In this document: piece after piece, positions 35,528-45,270 of the stretch
How positions within the stretch are numbered: position 1 is the first letter of the stretch
Layout of the letters: every line of letters begins with the position of its first letter
Assembly: GCA_038123275.1 (NCBI GenBank)
Contig: JAYORG010000001.1
Location: 1 to 64,000 of the forward strand
Length of the DNA stretch: 64,000 bases
From: CAJQHT01 sp038123275
GTDB lineage: Bacteria > Pseudomonadota > Alphaproteobacteria > Rickettsiales > UBA1997
Direction: 5' to 3'
Notes under the pieces: generated by a model
Database searches by the model: none
What the model was told of the DNA's origin: nothing
What the model saw: the letters and a program-made list of their open reading frames with translations, nothing else
Translations under genes and position numbers: made by a program

Positions 35528-38080
35528 ATGCAAAAAGATAGTAAAAATAGAGAAAAATTAACATTAAAGTTAAAACTACCAAGTTCAGCTGATCCTAAAA
35601 CCTTAGCTTTAAAAAGTGCTGAGAAGAAAAGAATTAGTAATTCTATGGTACAGGTTGCTATTAAAGGCAGAAGAAATAGCGCATCTCAATCTCAAGATAA
35701 AGATTTTAATTCTAAAACATTAAGTAATAAAGAGCTTGAATTTAGAAAATTAGCCTTAAATAACTCTCCTGAAGAGTTGGATGATAACTTTGATGTTTTA
35801 TCAAAAATAAAAGAAAAAAATACGCAAGAATCAAAAATAAAGGAAGATACAAAAATTGATGCTAAGGATGATATACAGGAAAATGCAGAAGAGGTTTTAG
35901 AGGATGATGTTTTACAAGATGAAGTAGTTGGTAATAATATTCAAAGTACAGCAAGTAATGATTATAAAGTCGATAATTTTGATATTAGAAGTAAAATAAA
36001 AGATAGTGTCAATGAAGATAACTATAAAAAAGCAGCAAGACAAAAGGCTTTAGAAGAAAAAAGGAATCTTAAAATTCAACAAGAAAAAGAAGCGCAAGAA
36101 GCAAGAGAAAAAGAGAGGGATAAAAAAAATAAACATAAGAAGAATTATCAAGATAATGAAGATGATCTTTCAAATAAGAAAAATAAGTCAGCTTTCAAAG
36201 AGAGAAGAAAAAGTAGTAGAAGGTTACTGCAAACTTTCATAGTTGATGGTGACGATGATGCTTCTTATGGTCGTCATCGTAAAAAACAAAAAATTAAAGA
36301 ACAGCCTAAGGAATATGTTAAAGTAACCAAAGAGGTAATAATTCCAGAATTAATATCTGTTTCTGATTTATCAGATAGAATGACTGAAAAAACTGGTGAT
36401 GTGGTTAAGAAACTATTTACCATGGGTGTTGTTGCTACATCTAATCAGGTTATTGACGCTGATACGGCGCAGTTAATAGTTGAAGAATTTGGGCATATTG
36501 TTAAAAGGGTACAAGAATCAGATGTAGAAAATGTATTAGAATTAGGAGATGATGAAAATATTGAGAAGTTAGAGAGAGCTCCAGTTGTGACTATTATGGG
36601 CCATGTTGATCATGGAAAAACTTCATTACTTGATGCTATGAAGTCTACTGATATAGCTGGCGGTGAATCAGGTGGTATTACACAACATATTGGTGCTTCT
36701 AGAGTTCAAACTAAGTCTGGTAAGTTTATTACTTTTCTTGATACTCCTGGTCATGAAGCTTTTACTGCTATGCGCTCTCGTGGTGCTAATGTTACGGATA
36801 TTGTGGTTTTAGTAGTTGCTGCTGATGACGGTATTAAAGAGCAAACCATAGAAGCTATTAATCATGCTAAAGCTGCTAAAGCTCCAATAGTTGTGGCCAT
36901 TAATAAAATTGATAAGCCTGGCGCAGATGCTTCTAGAGTTAAGAATGAATTATTAGCGCATGAAATTGTTGCAGAAGATTTAGGTGGTGATGTAATGTTT
37001 GTAGAAGTTTCAGCAAAAGAAAAAACTAATTTAGATGGGTTGGAAGAGGCAATTTTACTACAATCTGAAATTTTAGAATTAAAAGCTCCTTATGATTGTA
37101 AGGCTGGTGGTATTGTTGTTGAATCTAGGGTTGATCATAGTAAAGGCGTAATAGCTACTCTTTTAGTACAAAAAGGGGTTTTGAATATTGCTGATATTGT
37201 GGTAGCTGGTACTGCTTATGGTAAGATAAAGAAAATAAATGACAGTAAGGGTAAAAATATCAAAACAGCAACTCCTTCCATGCCGGTAGAAATTATGGGC
37301 CTTGATAAAGCACCAGATGCTGGCGATCATTTTTCTGTTGTAGTGGAAGAAAAACAAGCTCGTGATATTATTTCTTACAGATCAAAGAAAGATAGGGATG
37401 AGAAGGCTTTAAAAAATTCTGCTAAATCTATTGACGATATCTTTAAAGCAGCTTCTAAGGGTTCTACTAAATATTTACCAATTATTATCAAGGGTGATGT
37501 TCATGGCTCAATAGAAGCAATTGATAGTAGTTTAGTAAAGTTAAATACAGATGAAGTTGCTATTAAAATTGTACATAGTGCAACTGGTGGTATTAGCGAA
37601 AGTGACGTTAGTTTGGCTGAAGTTGCTGGGGCTATTATTATTGGTTTTAATGTACGTGCTAATAATGCCACTAAAGAATTAGCTAGAGACAAGAATATAG
37701 ATATTCGTTATCATTCAATTATTTATAATGTAGTTGATGAAATAAAATTATTACTTGGTGGAATGTTAGAGCCAATCAAAAATGAAGAATATCTAGGACA
37801 GGCTGAAATTAGGCAAGTATTTAAAGTTTCTGGTTCTGGTAAAATTGCTGGTTGTTTTGTAACAGCAGGGTTAATCAAAAGAGGTGCAAAGGTTAGATTA
37901 CTTAGAGATGATGTAGTAATTCATGATGGTGAATTAAAAACATTAAAACGTTTTAAAGATGATGTTAAAGAAGTTAAAAACAACTTTGAATGTGGTTGTG
38001 CCTTTGAAAAATATGATGACATAAAAGAAGGTGATCTAATTGAGTGCTATGAAATAGTGGAAGAAACTAGAAAACTTTAA
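35528..38080 (+). CDS. infB: translation initiation factor IF-2
   Basis: IF-2 of 850 aa. A long, highly charged N-terminal region (1-250) precedes the IF-2 N domain (ISVSDLSDRMTEKTGDVVKK) and the GTPase: G1 GHVDHGKTSLLDA, G2 GGITQHIGA, G3 DTPGHEAF, G4 NKIDKPGA, G5 SAKEKTN. Domains II, III and IV follow, ending with GCAFEKYDDIKEGDLIECYE. It forms the nusA-infB unit, and hisF follows after 25 bp in the same direction, so hisF may be co-transcribed. rbfA and truB, typical partners, are not adjacent. Confidence 0.97.
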   Translation: MQKDSKNREKLTLKLKLPSSADPKTLALKSAEKKRISNSMVQVAIKGRRNSASQSQDKDFNSKTLSNKELEFRKLALNNSPEELDDNFDVLSKIKEKNTQESKIKEDTKIDAKDDIQENAEEVLEDDVLQDEVVGNNIQSTASNDYKVDNFDIRSKIKDSVNEDNYKKAARQKALEEKRNLKIQQEKEAQEAREKERDKKNKHKKNYQDNEDDLSNKKNKSAFKERRKSSRRLLQTFIVDGDDDASYGRHRKKQKIKEQPKEYVKVTKEVIIPELISVSDLSDRMTEKTGDVVKKLFTMGVVATSNQVIDADTAQLIVEEFGHIVKRVQESDVENVLELGDDENIEKLERAPVVTIMGHVDHGKTSLLDAMKSTDIAGGESGGITQHIGASRVQTKSGKFITFLDTPGHEAFTAMRSRGANVTDIVVLVVAADDGIKEQTIEAINHAKAAKAPIVVAINKIDKPGADASRVKNELLAHEIVAEDLGGDVMFVEVSAKEKTNLDGLEEAILLQSEILELKAPYDCKAGGIVVESRVDHSKGVIATLLVQKGVLNIADIVVAGTAYGKIKKINDSKGKNIKTATPSMPVEIMGLDKAPDAGDHFSVVVEEKQARDIISYRSKKDRDEKALKNSAKSIDDIFKAASKGSTKYLPIIIKGDVHGSIEAIDSSLVKLNTDEVAIKIVHSATGGISESDVSLAEVAGAIIIGFNVRANNATKELARDKNIDIRYHSIIYNVVDEIKLLLGGMLEPIKNEEYLGQAEIRQVFKVSGSGKIAGCFVTAGLIKRGAKVRLLRDDVVIHDGELKTLKRFKDDVKEVKNNFECGCAFEKYDDIKEGDLIECYEIVEETRKL

Positions 38081-38105
38081 CCTTAGCTTTAAATTTAAAT
38101 ATTTT

Positions 38106-38858
38106 ATGCTTAAAGTCAGAATAATACCATGTTTAGATGTTGATAATGGCCGTGTAGTTAAAGGTATTAATTTTGAAAATCTTATTGATGCTGGTGACCC
38201 AGTTAAACAAGCTCAGTTTTATTCTTTAGAAGGTGCTGATGAATTATGTCTTCTTGACATAACTGCTAGTAGCGACAATCGCGATACTATCTATGATATG
38301 GTAGAAAAGGTAGCTAGCGTTTGTTTTATTCCTTTTACTGTTGGTGGTGGCGTTAGAAAAGTAGAAGATATTCGTAAATTATTAAATCACGGTGCTGATA
38401 AAGTTTGTATCAATAGTGCTGCTGTTAAAAATCCTCAAATTGTTAAAGAAGCTGCTAAAAAGTTTGGTAGTCAGTGTATTGTAGTTGCTGTTGATGCTAA
38501 AAAGAATAAAGATTTTTATGAAGTATACATTAATGGTGGTAGAGTGCCAACAGGAATAGATGCAGTTTCTTGGATTAAAAAAATGCAAGAATTAGGCGCT
38601 GGTGAAATTCTTTTAACTTCTATGGATAAAGATGGTACTAAATCTGGATATGATTTAGAATTATTGCAAATAATTAGTCAAAATACTAATATTCCAGTAA
38701 TTGCATCTGGTGGAGTTGGAGCTTTAGAGCATTTGGAAGAAGGTATTCAAAGTGGTGCTAGTGCAGTTTTAGCAGCATCAATATTTCACTTTAAAACTCA
38801 TAGCATAAAAGAGGCTAAAAAGTTTTTGCAAAGTAAAAATATTCCAGTTAGAATTTAA
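38106..38858 (+). CDS. hisF: imidazole glycerol phosphate synthase cyclase subunit HisF
   Basis: HisF forms the imidazole ring and AICAR in histidine synthesis. The catalytic Asp pair is in IPCLDVDNGRVVKG (residues 7-20) and VAVDAKK (about 126-132). Phosphate-binding loops FTVGGGVRK and IASGGVGALE are intact, as is LTSMDKDGTKSGYD. The 250-aa length is typical. No hisH, hisA or other his gene is present nearby; it sits behind infB. The good conservation argues for a true histidine-pathway enzyme rather than the divergent HisF paralogues of sugar pathways, though that is inference. Confidence 0.93.
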   Translation: MLKVRIIPCLDVDNGRVVKGINFENLIDAGDPVKQAQFYSLEGADELCLLDITASSDNRDTIYDMVEKVASVCFIPFTVGGGVRKVEDIRKLLNHGADKVCINSAAVKNPQIVKEAAKKFGSQCIVVAVDAKKNKDFYEVYINGGRVPTGIDAVSWIKKMQELGAGEILLTSMDKDGTKSGYDLELLQIISQNTNIPVIASGGVGALEHLEEGIQSGASAVLAASIFHFKTHSIKEAKKFLQSKNIPVRI

Positions 38859-38963
38859 AATCTCAATTGTAATAAGGCTTATACAAAGGTGGTAATTTAT
38901 GTTTTTAATTTACTTTTTGTACAAGTTCTAAACCTAGTTCAAACAGTAATTTATTATTAGGTA

Positions 38964-40829
38964 ATGGCGGCTCAAACCAGTGAAACAGTTAGATACCTTA
39001 GGAATTTTGGTACGATATCATTACTAATCGTTATTGTTTTAGCCTTTTGTTTTTATTTAACAGGTGCTCTAGTTCTAGTTACCATTAATACCGATTTTGA
39101 AATTATCAAAAGCTATTGGGACATGACGCTTGATAAGCAATTTGTTGCTCTATTTAATGCATTAGAAAGCTATTGGAGCTTTTATTTTAAAAATTTTAGT
39201 CGTTTAAAATTAGAAAGTTACGATTATTTTGTAGTAAAATTATGGGTTTCAACTTTATTTCCTTATTCAACTCTTGGTATATTAGCTTTTATTTTTAGAG
39301 CCCCTTTGATGGATTTTAGACCATTTAAAAAGGAAGAATCAATTCATGGAACTGCATCTTGGGCTACTCCTAAAGAAATTAAGAAAATGGGACTACGCTG
39401 CAAACAAGGAGCTTTACTTGGAAAATATAAAGGTAAATTCTTAGTTAATGAAGGTTTTCAGCATATTTTATTATTTGCACCAACTGGTTCTGGTAAAGGT
39501 GTGGGTTTTGTAATACCTAATTTATTATTTTGGAACGATTCTACTATTGTGCACGATATTAAATTGGAGAACTATGAGCTAACTTCTGGTTGGAGAAAAA
39601 AGCATCTAAAACAAAAAGTATTTTTATGGAACCCAGCTTCTCCAGATGGAATAAGCCACTGTTACAACCCTCTTGATTGGGTTAGTAAAAAACCAGGTAA
39701 AATGGTGGATGATGTACAAAAAATTGCCAATTTCTTACTTCCAGAACAAGAATTTTGGCAAAATGAAGGTAGGGCTCTTTTAGTTGGTGTCATACTTTAT
39801 TTACTAGTTGATGATAGTAAACCTTCAACTCTTGGTGAAGTTGTTAGAACTTTAAGAAGTGATGATGTAGTTTACAGTTTAGCAGTAGTATTAGATACTT
39901 TGGGTAAAAAAATTCATCCAGTTTCTTACATGAATATTGCTTCTTATTTGCAAAAACCAGATAAAGAAAGAGGTTCTGTTACTTCAACCGCAAACTCTTC
40001 TTTGGAATTATGGGCTAACCCACTAATTGACACTACAACTGCTAGTAGTGACTTTAATCTACATAATTTTAAGAAAAGTCCACATACACTTTATGTTGGT
40101 TTAACTCCAGATAATATTAGTCGTTTAGCACCTTTAATGGGAATGTTTTATCAGCAATGCGCTTCAATTTTTACAGCCAAAATGCCAACAAAAGAGGATA
40201 AACACGGTGTTTTAATGCTAATGGATGAGTTTCCTACCCTTGGAAAAATGGAACAATTCCAGGCTGGTATTGCTTATTTTAGGGGTTACAAGGTTAGGTT
40301 ATTCTTAATTATTCAAGATACTGAGCAGCTCAAAGGAATTTATGAAGAAAGTGGTATGAACTCGTTCTTATCTAACTCTACTTACCGTATTACTTTTGCG
40401 GCTAACAACATTGAAACGGCTAATTTAATTTCACAATTACTTGGTAATAAAACTGTTGATCAGGTTTCGTACAATAAACCAAAATATCTTGATTTAAATC
40501 CTGGAGCTAGGTCTTTACATGTTTCTCATACTCAAAGGGCTTTATTGCTTCCTCAGGAAGTTATTCAATTGCCAAGAGATGAACAAATATTATTAATTGA
40601 GTCGCAGCCACCAATTAAATCAAGAAAGATTTTTTACTACCAAGAAAAAATATTTACAAAAAGATTATTGCCAAAAGTTGATATTCCTAAGCAAGAGCCT
40701 TATTTACCAACCAGACCAGACAAAGATGAGAAAAAGGACGATGCAAAAGATGCTACGCCAAAAGATGGAGGCGCTGCTGATAATGCAACTGATGAAGAAC
40801 CTATTCCAATAGAAAGTGATGAAGAATAA
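38964..40829 (+). CDS. virD4: type IV secretion coupling protein VirD4
   Basis: VirD4 is the inner-membrane ATPase that delivers substrates to the type IV secretion channel. Two N-terminal transmembrane segments (about 17-42 and 90-112) precede the TraG/VirD4 ATPase with Walker A APTGSGKGVGF, NPASPDGISHCYNPLDWV, Walker B LLMLMDEFPTLGKM-like (VLMLMDEFPTLG), and RLFLIIQDTEQL. The C-terminal tail (about 570-621) is Lys/Asp/Glu rich. Length 621 aa is close to rickettsial VirD4. Here it stands without virB8-virB11, its usual partners in Rickettsia, and overlaps aroE by 11 nt. A 105-bp gap separates it from hisF. Confidence 0.95.
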   Translation: MAAQTSETVRYLRNFGTISLLIVIVLAFCFYLTGALVLVTINTDFEIIKSYWDMTLDKQFVALFNALESYWSFYFKNFSRLKLESYDYFVVKLWVSTLFPYSTLGILAFIFRAPLMDFRPFKKEESIHGTASWATPKEIKKMGLRCKQGALLGKYKGKFLVNEGFQHILLFAPTGSGKGVGFVIPNLLFWNDSTIVHDIKLENYELTSGWRKKHLKQKVFLWNPASPDGISHCYNPLDWVSKKPGKMVDDVQKIANFLLPEQEFWQNEGRALLVGVILYLLVDDSKPSTLGEVVRTLRSDDVVYSLAVVLDTLGKKIHPVSYMNIASYLQKPDKERGSVTSTANSSLELWANPLIDTTTASSDFNLHNFKKSPHTLYVGLTPDNISRLAPLMGMFYQQCASIFTAKMPTKEDKHGVLMLMDEFPTLGKMEQFQAGIAYFRGYKVRLFLIIQDTEQLKGIYEESGMNSFLSNSTYRITFAANNIETANLISQLLGNKTVDQVSYNKPKYLDLNPGARSLHVSHTQRALLLPQEVIQLPRDEQILLIESQPPIKSRKIFYYQEKIFTKRLLPKVDIPKQEPYLPTRPDKDEKKDDAKDATPKDGGAADNATDEEPIPIESDEE

Positions 40830-41694
40830 AAATAATAGTGAGCCAGTTTTTCCAAAAGGCTTTAAAGTAGCAGGTGTTATTGGTGACCCCATTTCGCATT
40901 CTTTATCTCCTCAAATTCATAATTATTTAATTAAAAAACATAATATTGAAGGGATTTATTTTCCATTTAAAGTCAGCAAAAATGATCTTGAGTTTTTTAT
41001 CAAAAAATTTACTCAAAAACCTAATTTTAAAGGTTTTAATGTTACCTTACCTCATAAAGAAGATATCTTTAAAATTTGCGACCATTTAAGCAAAACGGCC
41101 TTAGCTGTTAAAGCGGTTAATACAATTATCATTACCAAAGATCAAAAATTATTTGGGCATAATTCTGATGGTGAGGGTTTTATTAATAATATTAAACAAA
41201 ATTCTCCTAAATTTAACTTTAAGGATAAAAATATTGTTATTCTAGGGTCTGGAGGAGCTACCAGGGCAATCTATTTTTCTCTTTTAAGAGAAGGGGTTAA
41301 AAAAATAACAATCAGTAATAGAAACGAAATTAAGGCTAAGAATTTAATTAATGATTTTAAAGATGATTTTAGTAATTCTACGTTAAATCTTGTTTCTTGG
41401 GATAATAAAGAAGATCCATTAAAGGATTGTGATTTATTAATTAATTGCACTTCTCTTGGTATGGTTGGAAAAGATAATTTGGCTATTAAGTTAGATAATC
41501 TTAATAAAGATGCTGTTGTAACAGATATTGTCTACAATCCTTTAATAACTAACTTATTAAAAGAAGCCAAAGATAGGGGCAATCAAATTGTTACTGGAAT
41601 TGGTATGTTGGTAAATCAGGCTTTGGTTGGTTTTGAGGCTTGGTACGGCGTAAAACCAGAAGTTGATGAGGAGTTAATTAAACTCCTGGCATAA
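40819..41694 (+). CDS. aroE: shikimate dehydrogenase
   Basis: AroE reduces 3-dehydroshikimate with NADPH in the aromatic amino-acid pathway. The substrate site is AGVIGDPISHSLSPQIHNYL, the catalytic Lys is in FNVTLPHKE and the Asp in GHNSDGEGF. The cofactor loop is LGSGGATRAIYF, with NRNEIKAK after it. ATG 40819 is preferred to GTG 40816; the start overlaps the virD4 C-terminus. At 291 aa it is complete. Together with the chorismate mutase fusion at 3.2 kb this supports a working shikimate route. The IS element begins 69 bp after its stop. Confidence 0.95.
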   Translation: MKNKNNSEPVFPKGFKVAGVIGDPISHSLSPQIHNYLIKKHNIEGIYFPFKVSKNDLEFFIKKFTQKPNFKGFNVTLPHKEDIFKICDHLSKTALAVKAVNTIIITKDQKLFGHNSDGEGFINNIKQNSPKFNFKDKNIVILGSGGATRAIYFSLLREGVKKITISNRNEIKAKNLINDFKDDFSNSTLNLVSWDNKEDPLKDCDLLINCTSLGMVGKDNLAIKLDNLNKDAVVTDIVYNPLITNLLKEAKDRGNQIVTGIGMLVNQALVGFEAWYGVKPEVDEELIKLLA

Positions 41695-41907
41695 TTAAAA
41701 AAGTGGGGGCTAATTTCTATTTTTTCTTAATCCTCTGTGGATATTTATTCTTTCTTTCAAGTGAAAGACCCCTGCACAACTTCCAATAAATTCCACAATA
41801 ATCTGAATATTCCGATAATATTTTCTTGAATATAAAAGTGATAATGCTAGTATTTATTTAGCTTTATTGCTGTTTTTATTTAAATATATTTTGTTATTTG
41901 ATTATGA

Positions 41908-42905
41908 CTTACTTTTGCCTCATTAGCAGTTAATCATGGGTTAGGTGATCGTAGTAAATTATCTAAATTATCTAAATTATCTAAATTATCTAAATTATCT
42001 AAATTATCTAAATTAGATAAGCTAATTGACTGGAACGGTTTTAATAAATATTTATCGAAGCTTCACAAGAATGATGTAAATCCAAGTAATGGTGGTAATA
42101 GATCTTATGATAAGATATCTATGTTTAAGCTTATTTTATTGGGACAGTGGAATTCTATGAGTGATGCTGAGTTGGAGTATGCTTTAATGATAAGGTTAGA
42201 TTTTATTTCATTTTGTGGATTTGATATTAATTGTGATGTACCAGATAAGACAACTATTTGCAGATTCAGAAATAAGCTGATTGAAAAGGGTTTATTAGAG
42301 AAGCTTCTTGATGAGGTTAATACTCAACTTGTTGTCTTAGGTCTTAAAGTAGAAAAAACGAATTTGGCCATATTGGATGCTACGATAATTGAATCAAAAG
42401 AATAATATTCTTGAAGAAGATATTCCCAAGGATAGAAAGGAAGATGAATTTGACAATAAAGATAATAATAAAACTGAGTTCAAGGAAATCAAATCATTTG
42501 ATCCTGATGCTACCTGGTTAAAGAAAGGGAGTAAATCATACTTTGGTTACAAATCATTTGCTACAACTGATGATGAAAGCTTTATTGATAAAACAAAGAC
42601 GGTTCCAGCTAATGAATCAGAAATCAATAAACTTGAAGATATGATTATTGAGGCAGATAAGTTTGCTGGAGATAAAGGTTATGATTCTAAAGGAAATAGA
42701 GAGGCTCTACGATCGTAAAGATATTAAAACTAGAATCATGTACAAAAAACAAAAGAATAAGACAATGACTATTTGGCAAAAAAGATTTAATAAAGCTGTT
42801 TCAAGTAAAAGATTTAGAGTTGAACAAACTTTTGGCACTTTAAAAAGAAGATTTAAGTTTACTAAATTAGAAAAAATTAAGAAATCTATTTTTTTTGAAA
42901 ATTAA
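41908..42905 (+). pseudogene. IS5-family DDE transposase, multiply frameshifted
   Basis: The transposase can be followed through three frames. Frame one (ending 42405; first ATG at 42121 but homology-like sequence runs back to about 41908) has LIDWNGFNKYL, SMFKLILLGQWNSMSDAELE, and the first Asp in LAILDATI. Frame two (42389-42718) has KKGSKSYFGYKSF and the second Asp in AGDKGYDS. Frame three (to 42905) has the Glu in FRVEQTFGTLKRRF. All three DDE residues exist but not in one frame. At least two frame changes, near 42395 and 42705, plus a likely one near 41915 make it non-functional unless frameshifting is extensive. Confidence 0.85.
41956..42009 (+). repeat. 9-nt tandem repeat in the transposase N-terminus
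   Basis: Six perfect copies of AAATTATCT run from 41956 to 42009, followed by a diverged copy AAATTAGAT. In the transposase frame each encodes Lys-Leu-Ser. It has no spacers and is not a CRISPR; slippage expansion inside a dead gene is the simple reading. Confidence 0.95.
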
Positions 42906-42969
42906 ATAGAAGTTTGAAAGAAATTATAGGAGTTATGCAGGGGTCTTTTAATACAAATATTTAAAAATT

Positions 42970-45216
42970 ATGACAAAAACAAAAAATAACATCTTTTATT
43001 CTCTTATTAACAACATTACAGCTAAGATAGGAGAAAACCTACCAACCAGCAAGCAAGAAGTTGTTGATTTGGTTCAAGAATCTGCTGGGCAATTATTTAG
43101 TTCAATTAAAGAAACATCACAAAATACCATTAGAAGCACAGAAGAAATTGCCAGGGAACTTGGCGCAGAAGTAAGGAGATCACTGATAGAAAATCAAGGT
43201 ACTATTATGACATCCATGGCAATAGAAATTGCTCAAATGTCTTTTAATTATGCAATGCAAGACTCGTCTCAAGACATTGACCAAGCACAAACAACAGATT
43301 TTGATAATTACCAAAATAGTGCAGTTGCTAATGTTGTTTCATTGGCAAATCAAGCAGTAATTATGGCTACAAGCATGATGGCCATAAAGGCAATTTCTTT
43401 GGGTAATAGAGGTTCTTTGTTCACTTTATCTGCCTTAAGTTTGGTTGGTGGTGCATTTGCTCAAGAACAAGATGAGAAATTAAGCATGCAAACCATCTTT
43501 AATGAAGGTGATAGTGATCTTCAATATGTGTATGCAGACACAATAAATCAAAATATTGAAGTGATTAATAGTCAAATATCAAAATATCTTCCTCAAAAAC
43601 CAAAAACAGCCAATATTAAAGCAGCACTCAATCTTCTTCAGCAACAAAAACTCAACCAAGAGGAGTTAATTAAGTTTATTAAAGAACAAGGTTACAACTT
43701 TAACGCAACCGATGAACATGGCTCTACTTTGCTTATTGAGGCAATACGTGAAAATGACATAACCTTATCAAGTGCACTAAGAAAGATAGAAGGAATTAAT
43801 TTTGGCCATGAACAAAATGATGGATACAAAGCATTAGATTTTGCTGTAAAGAACAATAATTTTGAAGCAGTAAAAGATTTTATTTTAAAAGGAGACGCTG
43901 TAAGAAGAGATAAAGTATCAGCTGATGGATTTGTAATTGAGAATACTGACCCAAGGATAACAGAACTATTAAATCTTGCAATAGCTGTGCAAAATTTAAG
44001 ATCAAATGATAAAGAAATTATAGATATAAAGAAAGTTGTGATGTTAATGAATGGGGTATTTGAATCTAAAGTTTTAAGTCAAGAAGAAGCTTTCAGCTTA
44101 CTTGAAGCAAACAAGATAGATATTAATTCTCAAGATAAATATGGAAAAACCATGTTAATTGAGGCTGCTTATTTACAATATGAAGATGTAGTTAAGTTAT
44201 TACTTAAAAATGATGCCAGCGCCAACATAAATAACAACAGGGGGAACAGTATTTTTGCTTTTAGTCGTAATAATGAAGCCATAAATGAATTATTATTAAA
44301 TGCTCTTTTAAAAGAAGGTCATAAGCATTTTGAAAATAAAGATTTTAAATCAGCGATACAAGCTTGGGATAAAGCAGTTGGCAAAAATCCAAAATTTCAC
44401 TATGACGATGTTGACTTCCAATATAAATTTGGACAAGCCCATGGTGAAATAGATAAAGTCCATCCTAGATTGGGTCACTTAGATAGTAGGCAGGAATGTT
44501 GGAATAAAGTTTTTGAACTTGATCCTAATTACAAATTAGACTCTAACTATTACTTCCTTGCAGGATCACGTTATCATTTTCTTGGCAATTATGAAGAATC
44601 CATAAAAATCTATCAAAAAGCTATTAAGATTTATCCTGATAACGCAGACCATCATCATCATTTAGGACAGTCCTTGTTTAAATCTGGCGATATCAAAGAA
44701 GCCATAAAAAGCTATCAAAAGGCTATCGAGATTAGTGCTAATAGTCACCACTGGCCATTTCCTCATCTTAATTTAGGAGATGCTTACCTTGCTTCTAAAA
44801 ATTACAAAGAAGCCATAAAAAGTTATCAAAAGGCTATTGAAAGTATGCCTCGTGATAGCGAAGCTTACAATAGCTTAGGAGAAGCTTACCATAGCTCTGG
44901 AAATTACAAAGAAGCAATAAAAAGCTATAAAAAAGTTATTACACATGATCATAGAAGTGCTGTGCAAAATCACAAGAATTTAGCAGCCTCTTACTATCAC
45001 TCTGGCAATTACAAAGAAGCAATAAAAGCCTATCAAAACATTATCGAGATGGACCCTAGTGCTAATACATATTCCAATAAGCTACAATTAGCACTTCTTA
45101 ATGTAAGAGCTGGAAACAATAATACACAACTCAAAGCAATAGGGTCATTATTGACAGTCGTTATTGCCACTGTTTATTTTGCGAAAGGATTGCGTGATAA
45201 GAAGAAGTTCAGGTAA
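42970..45216 (+). CDS. ankyrin- and TPR-repeat protein, candidate effector
   Basis: A 748-aa protein. Residues 1-150 are amphipathic helices, followed by a hydrophobic stretch (about 125-170, ending GGAFAQEQ). Ankyrin-type repeats follow at about 250-310 and 385-425 (DEHGSTLLIEAIREND, DKYGKTMLIEAAYLQYEDVV), then at least six TPR units at about 450-710 with the recurrent NYKEAIKSYQKAIE core. A C-terminal hydrophobic segment (GSLLTVVIATVYFAKGL) and a basic tail close the protein. Both repeat types mediate protein binding and are common in effectors of intracellular bacteria. Secretion is inference. The gene starts 22 bp after the IS element. Confidence 0.8.
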   Translation: MTKTKNNIFYSLINNITAKIGENLPTSKQEVVDLVQESAGQLFSSIKETSQNTIRSTEEIARELGAEVRRSLIENQGTIMTSMAIEIAQMSFNYAMQDSSQDIDQAQTTDFDNYQNSAVANVVSLANQAVIMATSMMAIKAISLGNRGSLFTLSALSLVGGAFAQEQDEKLSMQTIFNEGDSDLQYVYADTINQNIEVINSQISKYLPQKPKTANIKAALNLLQQQKLNQEELIKFIKEQGYNFNATDEHGSTLLIEAIRENDITLSSALRKIEGINFGHEQNDGYKALDFAVKNNNFEAVKDFILKGDAVRRDKVSADGFVIENTDPRITELLNLAIAVQNLRSNDKEIIDIKKVVMLMNGVFESKVLSQEEAFSLLEANKIDINSQDKYGKTMLIEAAYLQYEDVVKLLLKNDASANINNNRGNSIFAFSRNNEAINELLLNALLKEGHKHFENKDFKSAIQAWDKAVGKNPKFHYDDVDFQYKFGQAHGEIDKVHPRLGHLDSRQECWNKVFELDPNYKLDSNYYFLAGSRYHFLGNYEESIKIYQKAIKIYPDNADHHHHLGQSLFKSGDIKEAIKSYQKAIEISANSHHWPFPHLNLGDAYLASKNYKEAIKSYQKAIESMPRDSEAYNSLGEAYHSSGNYKEAIKSYKKVITHDHRSAVQNHKNLAASYYHSGNYKEAIKAYQNIIEMDPSANTYSNKLQLALLNVRAGNNNTQLKAIGSLLTVVIATVYFAKGLRDKKKFR

Positions 45217-45270
45217 TTTATAGATGGACAAGACGGTAGAACAAACAAGTTAGCATCAGCATTTAAAGCG

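Larger units (their letters stand above)
41764..42948 (+). mobile_element. decayed IS5-type insertion sequence
   Basis: The terminal inverted repeats are AAAGACCCCTGCACAACTTC (41764-41783) and, read on the other strand from 42948, AAAGACCCCTGCATAACTCC, 18 of 20 identical. They enclose a single DDE transposase gene spread over several frames. The element is 1185 bp, a usual size for the IS5 family. I see no target duplication in the flanks. It lies between aroE and the ankyrin/TPR gene, so it may have cut that gene from older upstream sequence. Confidence 0.88.

Noticed and set aside
41956..42009. Regular short repeats suggestive of a CRISPR array
   Set aside because: The copies are contiguous 9-mers without spacers, in frame within a transposase remnant; no cas genes are near.
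41751..42960. Target-site duplication flanking the IS element
   Set aside because: The bases next to the two inverted repeats do not match in any frame of 2-9 nt.
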